Source: Bombiscardovia asteroides_K (GTDB lineage: Bacteria > Actinomycetota > Actinomycetes > Actinomycetales > Bifidobacteriaceae). From it: a stretch of DNA of 64,000 nucleotides. Positions 1 to 8,285 of the stretch are shown piece by piece. The DNA lies in contig NZ_CP181447.1 of assembly GCF_048001765.1 (NCBI RefSeq), positions 1,240,001-1,304,000 of the forward strand, written 5' to 3'. The position numbers and the translations under genes were made by a program. The notes beneath the pieces were generated by a model that did not search any database, had not been told where the DNA came from, and saw only the letters and a program-made list of their open reading frames with translations. Position 1 is the stretch's first letter. Each line of letters starts with the position of its first letter.

Positions 1-1
1 C

Positions 2-886
2 GTACTGGCGGGTGGCGGATGGTTCTGGATCAATGCCAGGCTCAACCGCGAGCAAATGCTGACGGACGCCCCAGGCTCTGGAGCCACTACCTGGCTGCTG
101 CTGGGGTCGGACCAGCGTGACGGCTCTCCGGGAGCCGGCCAGGATACCAGCATCACCGGTTTCCGTACCGACACCATCCTGGTGCTGACCAAGCCTCGGC
201 ACGGAGCTGCTTCACTGATCTCAGTCCCCCGTGACTCCTTGGTCAAAGAGGACGGGAGATACATGAAGATCAACGCCGTGGCATACACTTCAGGCTACCG
301 GTCCCTGACCAGCCAGATCGAGGACATCACCGGCCATAAGGTCGACCATGTGGCTCTGATCCGCTTCGGAGGCCTGAGCAAGGTGGTCGATGCCATGGGT
401 GGCGTCAATCTCTGCTATGACGCCGATGTCAACGACGCCAGATCAGGCATGGTCTGGTCCAAGGGCTGCCATCAGGCCGATGGCGGCATGGCCCTGGCCT
501 TCACCCGCATGCGTTACTCGGATCCCAAGGGTGACTTCGGGCGTGCCGAGCGGCAACGTCAGGCCATCTCGGCCATCACCTCCAAGGCCCTGCAACCTTC
601 GGTCCTGCTCAACCCCGTCACAGCCGGCAAGGTCCTTTCGGCGGGCCTGGATTCCTTGGTGGTGGATGAGCGGGCCAACGCCATAGACCTGGTGCGCATG
701 GTTCTGGCCTTCCGAAGCGCCAGCGGCCCAAAGGGCGTCACCGGAAGCCTGTATTGGACCAACCCCAACTACTTCCCCAACAGACGGGTCGGCTCCACCG
801 TTTTGCTGGATCAGGCCCGCAACACCGAGCTGTTCGACCAGTTGATCCAAGGCAGTCACGAGCCGGGCACCGTCGGGGGCATCTGA
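2..886 (+). CDS. LytR-CpsA-Psr (LCP) family protein, 5' truncated
   Basis: LCP enzymes are membrane-anchored phosphotransferases that attach glycopolymers to peptidoglycan outside the cell. The frame is open from base 2, before the first ATG at 56, and the first residues (VLAGGGWFWINARL) look like the end of a transmembrane anchor, so the gene begins upstream of the window. Family motifs seen in order are LLLGSDQR, TDTILVLT, SVPRDSLV, KINAVAYTSGY, VVDAMGGV and AFTRMRYSDPKGDFGRAERQ. The Asp and Arg residues in these motifs are those that bind the metal and the pyrophosphate of the polyprenyl substrate. No C-terminal LytR_C domain is seen. The precise polymer cannot be told. The family call is secure; the missing N-terminus is the only gap. 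Confidence 0.93.
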   Translation, partial: VLAGGGWFWINARLNREQMLTDAPGSGATTWLLLGSDQRDGSPGAGQDTSITGFRTDTILVLTKPRHGAASLISVPRDSLVKEDGRYMKINAVAYTSGYRSLTSQIEDITGHKVDHVALIRFGGLSKVVDAMGGVNLCYDADVNDARSGMVWSKGCHQADGGMALAFTRMRYSDPKGDFGRAERQRQAISAITSKALQPSVLLNPVTAGKVLSAGLDSLVVDERANAIDLVRMVLAFRSASGPKGVTGSLYWTNPNYFPNRRVGSTVLLDQARNTELFDQLIQGSHEPGTVGGI

Positions 887-972
887 CCGCCCATCCGGCA
901 GGCGCCATCCACATTCGACCACATATCCGGTTCATTCTGGTAATCGGCAGCTGGATCTTTCATGCTGGAAGC

Positions 973-2928
973 ATGACCAAAGCCCTTCTGTCAGCAACCG
1001 CAGTCACCTCATCGGGGGCGGTCGGTCCCGTGCCTTCGACCGAGACCGGGGATGACAAGCCACGCTCCGCCAACAAAGGTAGGTCCCGGGTCATTCTGAC
1101 CCTGGTTGCGCAGACGGCTCCGGCTCTGGCACAGGCGGGCATGATCTGGTACGTGGTGGGCCAGGGCCGCTGGATGCTGCTCCTCCTTTTGATACCCAGC
1201 CTGACCGGCACCCTGGCCATGGTGCTTCTAAACCTGCTGCGAGCGCATCGTCAGCCATCACTTGCTTCCCCTGCCCGCGCGCAGTTGGCATACAGCCCAG
1301 CACCGGATCGTGCATCCCCATCGACGACAACAGAGGACCAGACCCGGCAGGACCTGGCTGAGCTGGCCGCTGATCCAGGTCTTCAGCTTGAGTCCCGACT
1401 GTCAAGATCTGGGGCTTCGGGAGCACATGGTCAGCTCTGGCAGGGCATCGTTCACGCCTGGCTTGCAGCATCAGGTTCCACAGCTCCGGCAGTCATTGGC
1501 ATCCGTCCTGATCACAGTCCGTTAGTCATTGATCTGCCCCGCGACGGACCCCACGCCCTGGTGGCGGGTACCACCGGGTCAGGCAAATCGGTCTTTCTGC
1601 AGACCTGGTGTCTGGCTCTGGCCGCCAGCCAGCCGCCGGACCGGCTCAATCTGGTCCTGCTGGACTTCAAGGGCGGTGCCGGGTTCGGCCTGCTGGCCCG
1701 ACTGCCGCACACCGTGGGTTGCGTGACCAATCTGGATCTGGACCGAGCGGTGCGGGCGCTGAACGGCCTTCAGCGGGAGTTGGAGCGACGTCAGCGGCTG
1801 GTTGCCAGAGCAGGAGTGGAGGACACTGCGCTGATGCCCGATCCACCGGCGCGCCTGGTGGTGGTCATCGACGAGTTCCAGGCCCTGCGCCAACTCCTGC
1901 CTGACTATCTGGATAGGCTGACCTCGCTGGCCTCCCAGGGCAGGTCCCTGGGTATGAACCTGGTGGCCTGCACCCAGCAGACCATGGGGCAGATCAGTGC
2001 TCAGATGCGGGCCAACATGAACCTAGGCATCTGTCTGCGGGTGCGCGATCCTCTGCAGTCCAGAGAGTTGCTGGGGTCCTCCTGCGCCACGGCGATCGAC
2101 CCTGCCTGTCCAGGTCTGGGCTTCCTGGAGGAGGGCAGGGGCCCTCAGGCCTTCCGCACATGCCCAGCGGCTGACCCGCACTCCCTGGTGGATCAGATCA
2201 TCAAAGCCAGTCGCTTCTGCGGCAGCCGGCCGCCAGCGCCGCTCTTCTCCCCTCCCCTGCCTGAGCACGATCCGTCCTGCGGTAAGACCCTCTGGCAGTC
2301 AGGACGGCCCCTGATACCCCTAGGACACATGGACGACGGGGTCCTGCTCCACCTCTATCGTCTGCCGCTGAGGGGTCATACGGCCCTGATCGGACCGCCA
2401 GGGCACGGCAAGAGCACCCTGCTGGCCCTCCTGGCTCGTTCCCTGCTCACCCTGATGAAGCCGGGAGCCCGACCAGAACCCAGCTTTGATCTGCGCGTCA
2501 CACGTCGGACAGGTCATGGCTACAGCAGCCGGGACTTTCCAGGTCCGGTGCCGGCACCGCCTGACGGTCGTCAGGATGAAAACCGAGGACTGGTTTGGAT
2601 TCTTGACGATGCCCAGGATCTGCTGGATCCGCTCTGCCGGGATCCTCTAGCCTCGCTTCTGCAGGAGGCGCTGGGACAGGAGGGAACCACCGTGGTCCTG
2701 GCTGTGGATGCGGCCAGCGCCCTGCGCAGACCGGAACGTTTCAGCCGCCGCCTGGTGTTCCCCTGTGGCGAACGGGGGGCCGACCTGGCAGCTGGCATCC
2801 CTGCCGATCAGCCGGCCACCCTATCCACCCGGGCCAGCGCCATTCCTGGACGGTGTCTGGTTCTGGAGGCAGGTCTCGCCATTCCGCTACAGGTGTTCTC
2901 TTTAGCCGTAAAACAAATGGACCCTTGA
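973..2928 (+). CDS. FtsK/SpoIIIE-type membrane ATPase, EccC-like
   Basis: This 651-aa protein has an N-terminal region with two predicted membrane segments (about residues 42-56 and 62-82, including WMLLLLLIPSLTG). An FtsK/SpoIIIE ATPase domain follows, with Walker A GTTGSGKS near residue 200, LLDFKGGAGF, a Walker B VVVIDEFQAL, and the TQQ sensor segment. A second, weaker P-loop domain has GPPGHGKST and the Walker B-like WILDDAQDLL. Tandem ATPase domains after two membrane helices are typical of EccC/EssC, the motor of type VII secretion, but no Esx substrate, EccB, EccD or MycP gene is in view and no FHA domain is present. The frame is open further upstream into the LCP gene. ATG 973 is preferred because it leaves a normal gap after LCP, although its ribosome site (GGAA) is weak. 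It could instead be a divergent DNA translocase. Confidence 0.8.
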   Translation: MTKALLSATAVTSSGAVGPVPSTETGDDKPRSANKGRSRVILTLVAQTAPALAQAGMIWYVVGQGRWMLLLLLIPSLTGTLAMVLLNLLRAHRQPSLASPARAQLAYSPAPDRASPSTTTEDQTRQDLAELAADPGLQLESRLSRSGASGAHGQLWQGIVHAWLAASGSTAPAVIGIRPDHSPLVIDLPRDGPHALVAGTTGSGKSVFLQTWCLALAASQPPDRLNLVLLDFKGGAGFGLLARLPHTVGCVTNLDLDRAVRALNGLQRELERRQRLVARAGVEDTALMPDPPARLVVVIDEFQALRQLLPDYLDRLTSLASQGRSLGMNLVACTQQTMGQISAQMRANMNLGICLRVRDPLQSRELLGSSCATAIDPACPGLGFLEEGRGPQAFRTCPAADPHSLVDQIIKASRFCGSRPPAPLFSPPLPEHDPSCGKTLWQSGRPLIPLGHMDDGVLLHLYRLPLRGHTALIGPPGHGKSTLLALLARSLLTLMKPGARPEPSFDLRVTRRTGHGYSSRDFPGPVPAPPDGRQDENRGLVWILDDAQDLLDPLCRDPLASLLQEALGQEGTTVVLAVDAASALRRPERFSRRLVFPCGERGADLAAGIPADQPATLSTRASAIPGRCLVLEAGLAIPLQVFSLAVKQMDP

Positions 2929-2954
2929 AAAAAGTCACTCATCGTGCTTATCTT
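2925..2954 (+). promoter_or_regulatory. candidate whiB promoter
   Basis: TTGAAA at 2925-2930, 17 bp of spacer and TTATCT at 2948-2953 form a plausible sigma-70-like promoter between the ATPase stop codon and whiB. The -35 overlaps the last codon of the upstream gene. The -10 is imperfect, so this is tentative. Confidence 0.35.
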
Positions 2955-3005
2955 GCATAGGGTAGTGATAAAGCATCGATAAAAACTTCTTGGAGGCTTA
3001 GGTAG

Positions 3006-3284
3006 ATGAGTAATGCGTTTGATTGGCGCGCCAAGGCTGCTTGCCGTGACAAGGACCCTGAGCTGTTCTTCCCCGTCGGCAACACCGGTGCAGCCTATCA
3101 GCAGATCGAGGAGGCCAAGGCTGTCTGCAGGACCTGCAAGGTCATTGACGCCTGTCTGAAGTGCGCACTGGACACCAATCAGGATTATGGTGTCTGGGGC
3201 GGGCTGAGCGAGGACGAACGCAGGGCTCTGAAGCGCCGGGCCATGCGCGCGCGCAGGTCCCAGGCCATGCAGATGCAGTCCTGA
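3006..3284 (+). CDS. whiB: WhiB-family iron-sulfur transcriptional regulator
   Basis: This 92-aa actinobacterial Wbl protein carries the four cysteines that bind a [4Fe-4S] cluster (C13, C41, C44 and C50 in the pattern C..CRTCKVIDAC). It also has the G(V)WGG turn (YGVWGGLSEDERR) and a basic C-terminal tail suited to DNA or sigma-factor contact. The order and spacing resemble the WhiB2/WhmD class, which governs septation and division genes, but the subclass is inferred from the short sequence alone. The start has a GGAGG about 8 bases upstream. A strong terminator follows the stop, so the gene is probably monocistronic. Confidence 0.95.
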   Translation: MSNAFDWRAKAACRDKDPELFFPVGNTGAAYQQIEEAKAVCRTCKVIDACLKCALDTNQDYGVWGGLSEDERRALKRRAMRARRSQAMQMQS

Positions 3285-3311
3285 CTCCTTCCCGATTGCG
3301 CCAAACAGCAG

Positions 3312-3347
3312 AGGGGCGATGGCTCGATGCCATCGCCCCTTTCTTTT
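3312..3347 (+). terminator. Rho-independent terminator after whiB
   Basis: A perfect 12-bp stem (3312-3323 with 3329-3340, AGGGGCGATGGC on the left arm) closes a 5-base loop TCGAT and runs straight into TTCTTTT. It lies 27 bases after the whiB stop. The T-run is on the plus strand, so it serves whiB rather than pdtaS. Confidence 0.9.
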
Positions 3348-3382
3348 CCTGAAAAGTACCCTTCGCTAAAAGGTTCCCAGCA

Positions 3383-4882
3383 TCACACGTCCTGAGCCAC
3401 GCGCAGCTTGATGTTGATGACCACACGAGTGCCGCCATCACGGCGGGGCTCCCACTTGACTGTGCCGCCAAAGTCGTTGGTGACAAAGGTGTTGATGATC
3501 TGCGTGCCCAGACCGGACCCAGTGGCACGAGCCTGGCCCTGATCCGACTCGGTGCTGTAACCGTTGCCGTCATCCTCGACTACCACGTTGAGGTTGTTGC
3601 CGCCCCGGCCCACCGATATGGTGATATGCCCCTCGTCACGGCCCTCAAAGCCGTGTTCGACAGCGTTGTTGACCAGTTCGGTCAGTACCAGAGACAGGGG
3701 TGTGGCATCCTGGGCCGGCATCATCCCGAACTTGCCCACGTAGGAGATGGTGATGTGCTGGTCGCTGGTGGTGGCCAGGTCCACACTCATCTTGAGCAGG
3801 TTGGCGATCACCTTGTCGAAGTCCACAATCTCGTCGGCGGTCTGGCTGAGCCCCTCGTGGACCACGGCGATGGTCTGGACGCGGCGCTGGGCCTCCTCCA
3901 GCTCCTTGCGGACCTCGTCTGACTTGGTGCGCCTGGCCTGCAGCCGCAGCAGTGCTGACACGGCCTGGAGGTTGTTCTTGACCCGGTGGTGGATTTCGGA
4001 GATGGTGGCATCCTTGGTCTGCAGCTCCTTCTCACGGCGGCGCAGCTCGGTCACGTCCCGGCAGAGCACAATGGCGCCGGTCCTGCCCTGCTTGCCGTAC
4101 AGGGGCAGGGAGCGCATGGAGACGGCCGATCCGTTGGCATCCAGCTCTGAATCCACGGCCGCCTTGCCCGACAGGACCAGCGGCAGGGAGTCGGGAACGG
4201 GATCGTTTTCCTGGAGCAGGGAGGTACCGATCTCGCTCAGGTACTGTCCGATCATGGTCTCCACCGAGCCCAGCCGGCGGAAGCAGCTGATGGCGTTGGG
4301 CGAGGCGTAACGCACCACACCGCTTGCCGTCAGCACAAAGAAGCCATCGGCCACCCTGGCGTTGTGCCGTTGGTTGAGCACTGAATCCGCGTAGGGGAAC
4401 TCGCCGCGGGTGATCATCTCGAAGAGCTCCTTGCCCGCGTTGATGCTCTCGCTCTCGTAACGTCCGTTGGACTCGCGGGTAGCCATGTTGGTCTCACGGA
4501 CCACCAGGCCCAGGGTTTTGCCTCGGTGACGGATAGGGGCAAAAACGTCGCATACCGTGGCGCGGCCGATGGTGCGCAGCTTGTTGGAACGCAACACCCC
4601 CTTGGACCGCATGGCGGCCTCCAGCTCTTCACGTTGATCCGCCGGGAAGTGCTCCCCCACCACATCCTCGGTCCGCAGGGACATGACCGTGGAGGGCCGG
4701 CACTGCTCGGCCACAGTGAACTCCCCCTCGCCCGTGCGCAGCAGGAGCAGCAGGTCGGCAAAGCTCAGATCGGCGATGACCTGCCAGTCGGCCACCAGGT
4801 GGTGGAGCCACTCACGGTCCTCCTCATTGCAGTCGTCGCAGGATGCCAGAATCTCGGAAAAATCAGCCATGCCCTCCATCAT
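3383..4882 (-). CDS. pdtaS: PdtaS-type sensor histidine kinase
   Basis: This 499-aa soluble kinase has an N-terminal GAF-like domain (about 1-150), a PAS-like domain (about 170-280, ending in the typical VLCRDVTELRRREKEL), and a HisKA_2 dimerisation box EIHHRVKNNLQAVSALLRLQ with its phosphoacceptor His. A HATPase domain follows with N-box ELVNNAVEHGF, DDGNGY and GSGLGTQI. The layout matches mycobacterial PdtaS, which phosphorylates the ANTAR antiterminator PdtaR. No pdtaR is in the window. ATG codons at 4882, 4879 and 4870 are all possible. The first is used because the GGAGG before 4870 is too close to act as its ribosome site. It is divergent from the hemolysin III gene across 156 bp. Confidence 0.9.
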   Translation of the reverse strand: MMEGMADFSEILASCDDCNEEDREWLHHLVADWQVIADLSFADLLLLLRTGEGEFTVAEQCRPSTVMSLRTEDVVGEHFPADQREELEAAMRSKGVLRSNKLRTIGRATVCDVFAPIRHRGKTLGLVVRETNMATRESNGRYESESINAGKELFEMITRGEFPYADSVLNQRHNARVADGFFVLTASGVVRYASPNAISCFRRLGSVETMIGQYLSEIGTSLLQENDPVPDSLPLVLSGKAAVDSELDANGSAVSMRSLPLYGKQGRTGAIVLCRDVTELRRREKELQTKDATISEIHHRVKNNLQAVSALLRLQARRTKSDEVRKELEEAQRRVQTIAVVHEGLSQTADEIVDFDKVIANLLKMSVDLATTSDQHITISYVGKFGMMPAQDATPLSLVLTELVNNAVEHGFEGRDEGHITISVGRGGNNLNVVVEDDGNGYSTESDQGQARATGSGLGTQIINTFVTNDFGGTVKWEPRRDGGTRVVINIKLRVAQDV

Positions 4883-5038
4883 ACAAAGGGCCCTGGGAAG
4901 CAGACAGGCGGGTCATGCCAAAGGCGATGATGACATGCGCGTCCAATACACAGGTCTGCGGTAGGGTGGTTCACGGATGTTTCGCCCCGGCGACCGGACC
5001 CGACAGGTCGGAGCCAGTCAAGGGGCCAAGGGAGGGCC

Positions 5039-5959
5039 ATGGCAACCAGGACCAGCGAGGACGGCAGACCGCCCGAGGATCAGGAGGTCGATCCTGATCT
5101 CGAACGCCGCCGCCAGCAGCGTCGCCAGGAGCTGACCTACCTGCGAAAGGACGCAGAGGTGGCCCACGAGGCTCATCTGCAGGCCAAGGCTGATGCGGTG
5201 CGTGCCAAGGCCAAGGCCAAAGCTGCGCGGATCATGACCAAGGCCGAGATCAAGGCCTCACGGATCGAGGGCATCCCCGACATGGAGATCGAGCGCAAGG
5301 TCCGCCTGGATGTCCACGGCCGTCCCAAGCCCCTCTTGCGCGGCTGGATCCACGCTGTGGCCGCCCCCCTGGCTCTGGCAGCCGGCATCGTGCTGATCTG
5401 CCTGGCCCACGGCACTGGCCTCAAGCTGGCCTGTGCGGTCTTCATGGTCGCCTCGCTGGCCCTCTTCGGCAACTCGGCCCTCTACCATCTGGGCGACTGG
5501 ACCCCGGGCACCACGGACGTGCTGCGCCGCCTGGACCACGTCAACATCTTCCTGCTCATCGCCGGCACCTACACGCCGATCTCCTTCGCACTGGACCCCT
5601 TCTGGCGGCGGATCATCATCCTGGGCATGTGGGGAGCCAGCCTGGTGGCCATGATCGTCCATGTCTTCTGGATCGATGCTCCCCGCTGGCTCTACACCCT
5701 GGTCTACGTGGTCTTCGGAGTCTCGGGGGTGGGCTTCCTGAAGCTCTTCTGGGACTCCCCCATGGCCGGTCCGCCTGTGGTGTGGCTGATCGTGGCCGGT
5801 GGCCTGGCCTACATCCTGGGGGCGATTGTCTACGGCCTGCGCCGGCCGGACCCCTGGCCCCGGGTATTCGGCTTCCACGAGATCTTCCACTGCGGCACGG
5901 TCATCGGCTACGCCTGCCATATCGTGGCCATCTACCTGGTGGTCTGCAACCTCCGCTGA
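5039..5959 (+). CDS. trhA: Hemolysin III / PAQR-family membrane protein
   Basis: This 306-aa protein has an unusual charged N-terminal extension of about 100 residues, rich in Arg, Lys and Ala and likely helical (EVAHEAHLQAKADAVRAKAK). Seven hydrophobic segments then carry the family hallmarks: NSALYHL, RRLDHVNIFLLIAGTYTP and FGFHEIFHCGTVIGYACH. The Ser, Asp and three His in these motifs form the metal site of PAQR proteins. Homologues (YqfA, TrhA) are linked to membrane energetics rather than proven haemolysis. GGGAGGGCC directly precedes the ATG. The N-terminal extension makes it longer than the usual 210-250 aa. Confidence 0.9.
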   Translation: MATRTSEDGRPPEDQEVDPDLERRRQQRRQELTYLRKDAEVAHEAHLQAKADAVRAKAKAKAARIMTKAEIKASRIEGIPDMEIERKVRLDVHGRPKPLLRGWIHAVAAPLALAAGIVLICLAHGTGLKLACAVFMVASLALFGNSALYHLGDWTPGTTDVLRRLDHVNIFLLIAGTYTPISFALDPFWRRIIILGMWGASLVAMIVHVFWIDAPRWLYTLVYVVFGVSGVGFLKLFWDSPMAGPPVVWLIVAGGLAYILGAIVYGLRRPDPWPRVFGFHEIFHCGTVIGYACHIVAIYLVVCNLR

Positions 5960-5973
5960 GCAAATCCCCAGCC

Positions 5974-6042
5974 TGACTCAAGAATCGAAGAGTCATTCAT
6001 AGACGAAGCCGCTCTCCGTCGACCATGGCGGGGAGCGGCTTC
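5974..6042. terminator. hairpins between convergent trhA and greA
   Basis: Two inverted repeats lie between the converging genes. TGACTC (5974-5979) pairs with GAGTCA (5990-5995). GAAGCCGCTC (6005-6014) pairs with GAGCGGCTTC (6033-6042). Neither has a clear T-run, so the role as a bidirectional transcript end is inferred from position and stem strength. Confidence 0.45.
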
Positions 6043-6078
6043 ATTCAGGCCGGGTTGGGACAATGAGGGGTCGTCCCG

Positions 6079-6558
6079 CTACTTGAGGGGCTGGGCATCC
6101 TTGACGGTGACCGAGATGTCCTTGCCGTTGGGGGCCTTGTAGGTCACGGTCTGGCCTTTCTTGGCACCCATGAGGGCCGCGCCGATGGGCGACTCGGGGC
6201 TGATGACGTCGTAGTCGGTGGCCACGGTCAGATCCCTGGAGCCCAGCACATAGACCATTTCGTTGCCGGCCATGGTCAGGGTGACCAGGGAGCCATTGCC
6301 CACCGTGCCCGCCTTGGGCGCTTTGAGGATCTTGGCGTTGCGCAGCTTGACGATCAGCTCGTTGATTCGCCCCTCGTTCTTGCCCTGCTCCTCGCGGGCA
6401 GCCTGGTAGCCGCCGTTCTCGCTCAGATCCCCCTCGGCACGAGCCGCCGCGATGCGTTCGGTGATCTCGTCGCGGTATTCGCCCTGACGGTGGTCAAGCT
6501 CCTCCTTCAGCTTGTCGTAAGCGGCCTGTGTCAGCAGAATCGTCTTTTCCTCAGCCAT
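6079..6558 (-). CDS. greA: Transcription elongation factor GreA
   Basis: GreA enters the secondary channel of stalled RNA polymerase and stimulates cleavage of backtracked transcripts. The 159-aa product has the N-terminal coiled coil (TQAAYDKLKEELDHRQ to LIVKLRNAKIL) with the catalytic acidic tip ARAEGDLSENGGYQAAREEQ. The C-terminal FKBP-like domain ends in SPESPIGAALMGAKKGQ. The start at 6558 is chosen over an in-frame ATG 24 bases upstream because it has a strong AAGGAGG site. It lies downstream of the FKBP gene and behind that gene's terminator. Confidence 0.97.
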   Translation of the reverse strand: MAEEKTILLTQAAYDKLKEELDHRQGEYRDEITERIAAARAEGDLSENGGYQAAREEQGKNEGRINELIVKLRNAKILKAPKAGTVGNGSLVTLTMAGNEMVYVLGSRDLTVATDYDVISPESPIGAALMGAKKGQTVTYKAPNGKDISVTVKDAQPLK

Positions 6559-6623
6559 GTGATTCCTCCTTGTTTGATGCACTTGTCTCGTGGCCCGACC
6601 TGAACAGCGAAGTCAATGGTATG

Positions 6624-6652
6624 AAAAAGGCGCCGGCCCTCACCGGCGCCTT
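6624..6652 (-). terminator. Rho-independent terminator after the FKBP gene
   Basis: Read on the minus strand, AAGGCGCCGG pairs with CCGGCGCCTT (plus-strand arms 6627-6636 and 6643-6652, 6-base loop) and is followed by TTTC. It begins 12 bases after the FKBP stop. Confidence 0.88.
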
Positions 6653-6664
6653 GGAGACCCTTGT

Positions 6665-7072
6665 CTACCGTGTCGATATGATGTCGATCACGAAAACCAG
6701 GGTATCGTCGCCGCCGATGCCCGCCTGGGGCATCCCCTGACGACCATATCCGTACTCCGGCGGAATGGAGACCACCAACCTGGACCCCACGTTGTGACCG
6801 GGCACCGTCTGGTCCCAGCCGCGAATGACCTGCCCCACGCCAATGCCGAAGCTGGCCGGCTGATGACGCTGGAAACTGGAGTCGAAGACCTGATCCGAAC
6901 CCCAAACGACACCGTGATAATTGACGGTGACGGTATCGCCCTTGCGGACGACCGGCCCGTCCCCCTCGACCAGCTCCACGGCGCGCAGCCCGCTGGGCGC
7001 CGGACCATGGAAGGTTATGGTCGGCGTGGCGCCGAATTCGGCGTTCACCTCGGGCATGGATTGGTCACTCAT
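6665..7072 (-). CDS. FKBP-type peptidyl-prolyl cis-trans isomerase
   Basis: A 135-aa cytosolic FKBP fold that speeds proline isomerisation in protein folding. Conserved pieces are GDTVTVNYHGVVWGSDQVFDSS, SFGIGVGQVIRGWD and SRLVVSIPPEYGYG, with the drug-pocket aromatic and Asp residues in place. No signal peptide is seen. ATG 7072 has AAAGGAG at good distance. The frame is open upstream toward the tRNA gene, but those codons give no credible protein. It is followed by its own terminator and then greA. Confidence 0.95.
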   Translation of the reverse strand: MSDQSMPEVNAEFGATPTITFHGPAPSGLRAVELVEGDGPVVRKGDTVTVNYHGVVWGSDQVFDSSFQRHQPASFGIGVGQVIRGWDQTVPGHNVGSRLVVSIPPEYGYGRQGMPQAGIGGDDTLVFVIDIISTR

Positions 7073-7162
7073 GACAACTCCTTTGGTTTTCTTGCGTACC
7101 AGAGTATCGGTTCGTCGGCCGGCTGACAAGTTGCGACACTGCCGTCCAAGCCGATGAGGCCT

Positions 7163-7248
7163 TGGTGCCCCGGGTGGGAATCGAACCCACAAGCCGGTGA
7201 AGGCGGCGGATTTTAAGTCCGATGCGTATACCATTTCGCCACCGGGGC
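7163..7248 (-). tRNA. tRNA-Leu (anticodon TAA)
   Basis: The minus strand folds as a long-variable-arm tRNA. The 7-bp acceptor stem GCCCCGG/CCGGGGC is followed by an A discriminator and an encoded CCA. The anticodon stem-loop reads GGACTTAAAATCC with anticodon TAA, and the T-arm GTGGGTTCGATTCCCAC is present. The large variable arm and anticodon agree on leucine. Confidence 0.95.
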
Positions 7249-7272
7249 CATAACCCATAACGCCTTAGTATA

Positions 7273-8274
7273 TCATTCGCGCAGGAGGGCCCGACCGTAG
7301 TCCAGGACCAGACCATCCAGGAGGCCGTGCTCGCTGGCCACATAGGTTCCCGAAGCCAGCGCACTCGGACTGGCCTGGCCCAGGCGCTCCAGCAGGCGGC
7401 TCCAGATCAGGGCCCCACCGCCGATAACATCCACACGACCGGGATGAATGGCCTTGAGCTCCCGACGCCCCTGCCGGCTCATGTTCAGCACCTGGTTGTC
7501 AACCCGCCGGGCCGCATCGACAGAAATGGACCGGCCGTCGACTGCATGGCGATCATAAACCTGGCATCCCAGGGCCAGGGCGCTCATGGTGGTGACTGTG
7601 CCGGAGACTCCGATTACACTGCCTACCCCGGATACAGGGACCTGACCGAAGGCCTGGTCGATCCAGCCGTCAACATCCTCAAGCGCCTGGTCGATCTGCT
7701 CCTGGCTGGGCGGATCGTCCAGCAGATGACGCTCGGTCATCCGGACAGAGCCGATGTTCATGGAGTAGGAGGCCCTGACCTGGTCGACGGGCAGATCGCT
7801 CCCGTCCCCGCCCAGGACCAGCTCGGTGGAGCCTCCACCCAGGTCGACAACCAGGTAGGGCGCAGGAGGCATGCCGTCGCTGCCCCGCTGCTCCAGCACA
7901 CTGACCGCTCCTAGAAAACTCAGCGAAGCCTCCTGGGAGCCGCTGATGACCTCGGGCGTAACCCCCAGGATGGAGCGCACCCCCTCTTCGAAACTTTCAC
8001 GGTTGTCGGCATCCCTGGTGGCCGAAGTGGCCACAAAGCGCAGGCCATCCACCGGGTGCTCCTGCAGTTGCTGGGCGAAGAGCCGACAGGCCTCAAAGGC
8101 CCGCTCCAAGGCCTGATCGGAGAAGCGGTGATTGCGGTCCACGCCCTCCCCCAGCCGGATGACGCGCATCAGCCTGGGAGCCACCGGATGGAGCCCCTGT
8201 CGGTCCACCTGGGCTATCAGCAGACGTATGGAGTTGGTGCCGCAGTCCACGCCCGCCACTGTCACCTGATCCAT
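7273..8274 (-). CDS. ppx: Ppx/GppA exopolyphosphatase-family phosphatase
   Basis: This 333-aa member of the ASKHA ATPase fold hydrolyses polyphosphate or pppGpp. Seen are the phosphate-1 motif VAGVDCGTNSIRLLIAQ at the N-terminus, FVATSATRDADN, and the second nucleotide motif YLVVDLGGGSTELVLG. GVSGTVTTMSAL and GRVDVIGGGALIW lie near the end. It is the short form without the C-terminal HD domain, so substrate choice between polyP and pppGpp is open. Start 8274 has AAGGGGG upstream. It is probably co-transcribed with DUF501, divIC and eno, a block conserved in actinobacteria. Confidence 0.92.
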   Translation of the reverse strand: MDQVTVAGVDCGTNSIRLLIAQVDRQGLHPVAPRLMRVIRLGEGVDRNHRFSDQALERAFEACRLFAQQLQEHPVDGLRFVATSATRDADNRESFEEGVRSILGVTPEVISGSQEASLSFLGAVSVLEQRGSDGMPPAPYLVVDLGGGSTELVLGGDGSDLPVDQVRASYSMNIGSVRMTERHLLDDPPSQEQIDQALEDVDGWIDQAFGQVPVSGVGSVIGVSGTVTTMSALALGCQVYDRHAVDGRSISVDAARRVDNQVLNMSRQGRRELKAIHPGRVDVIGGGALIWSRLLERLGQASPSALASGTYVASEHGLLDGLVLDYGRALLRE

Positions 8275-8285
8275 GGAAACCCCCT

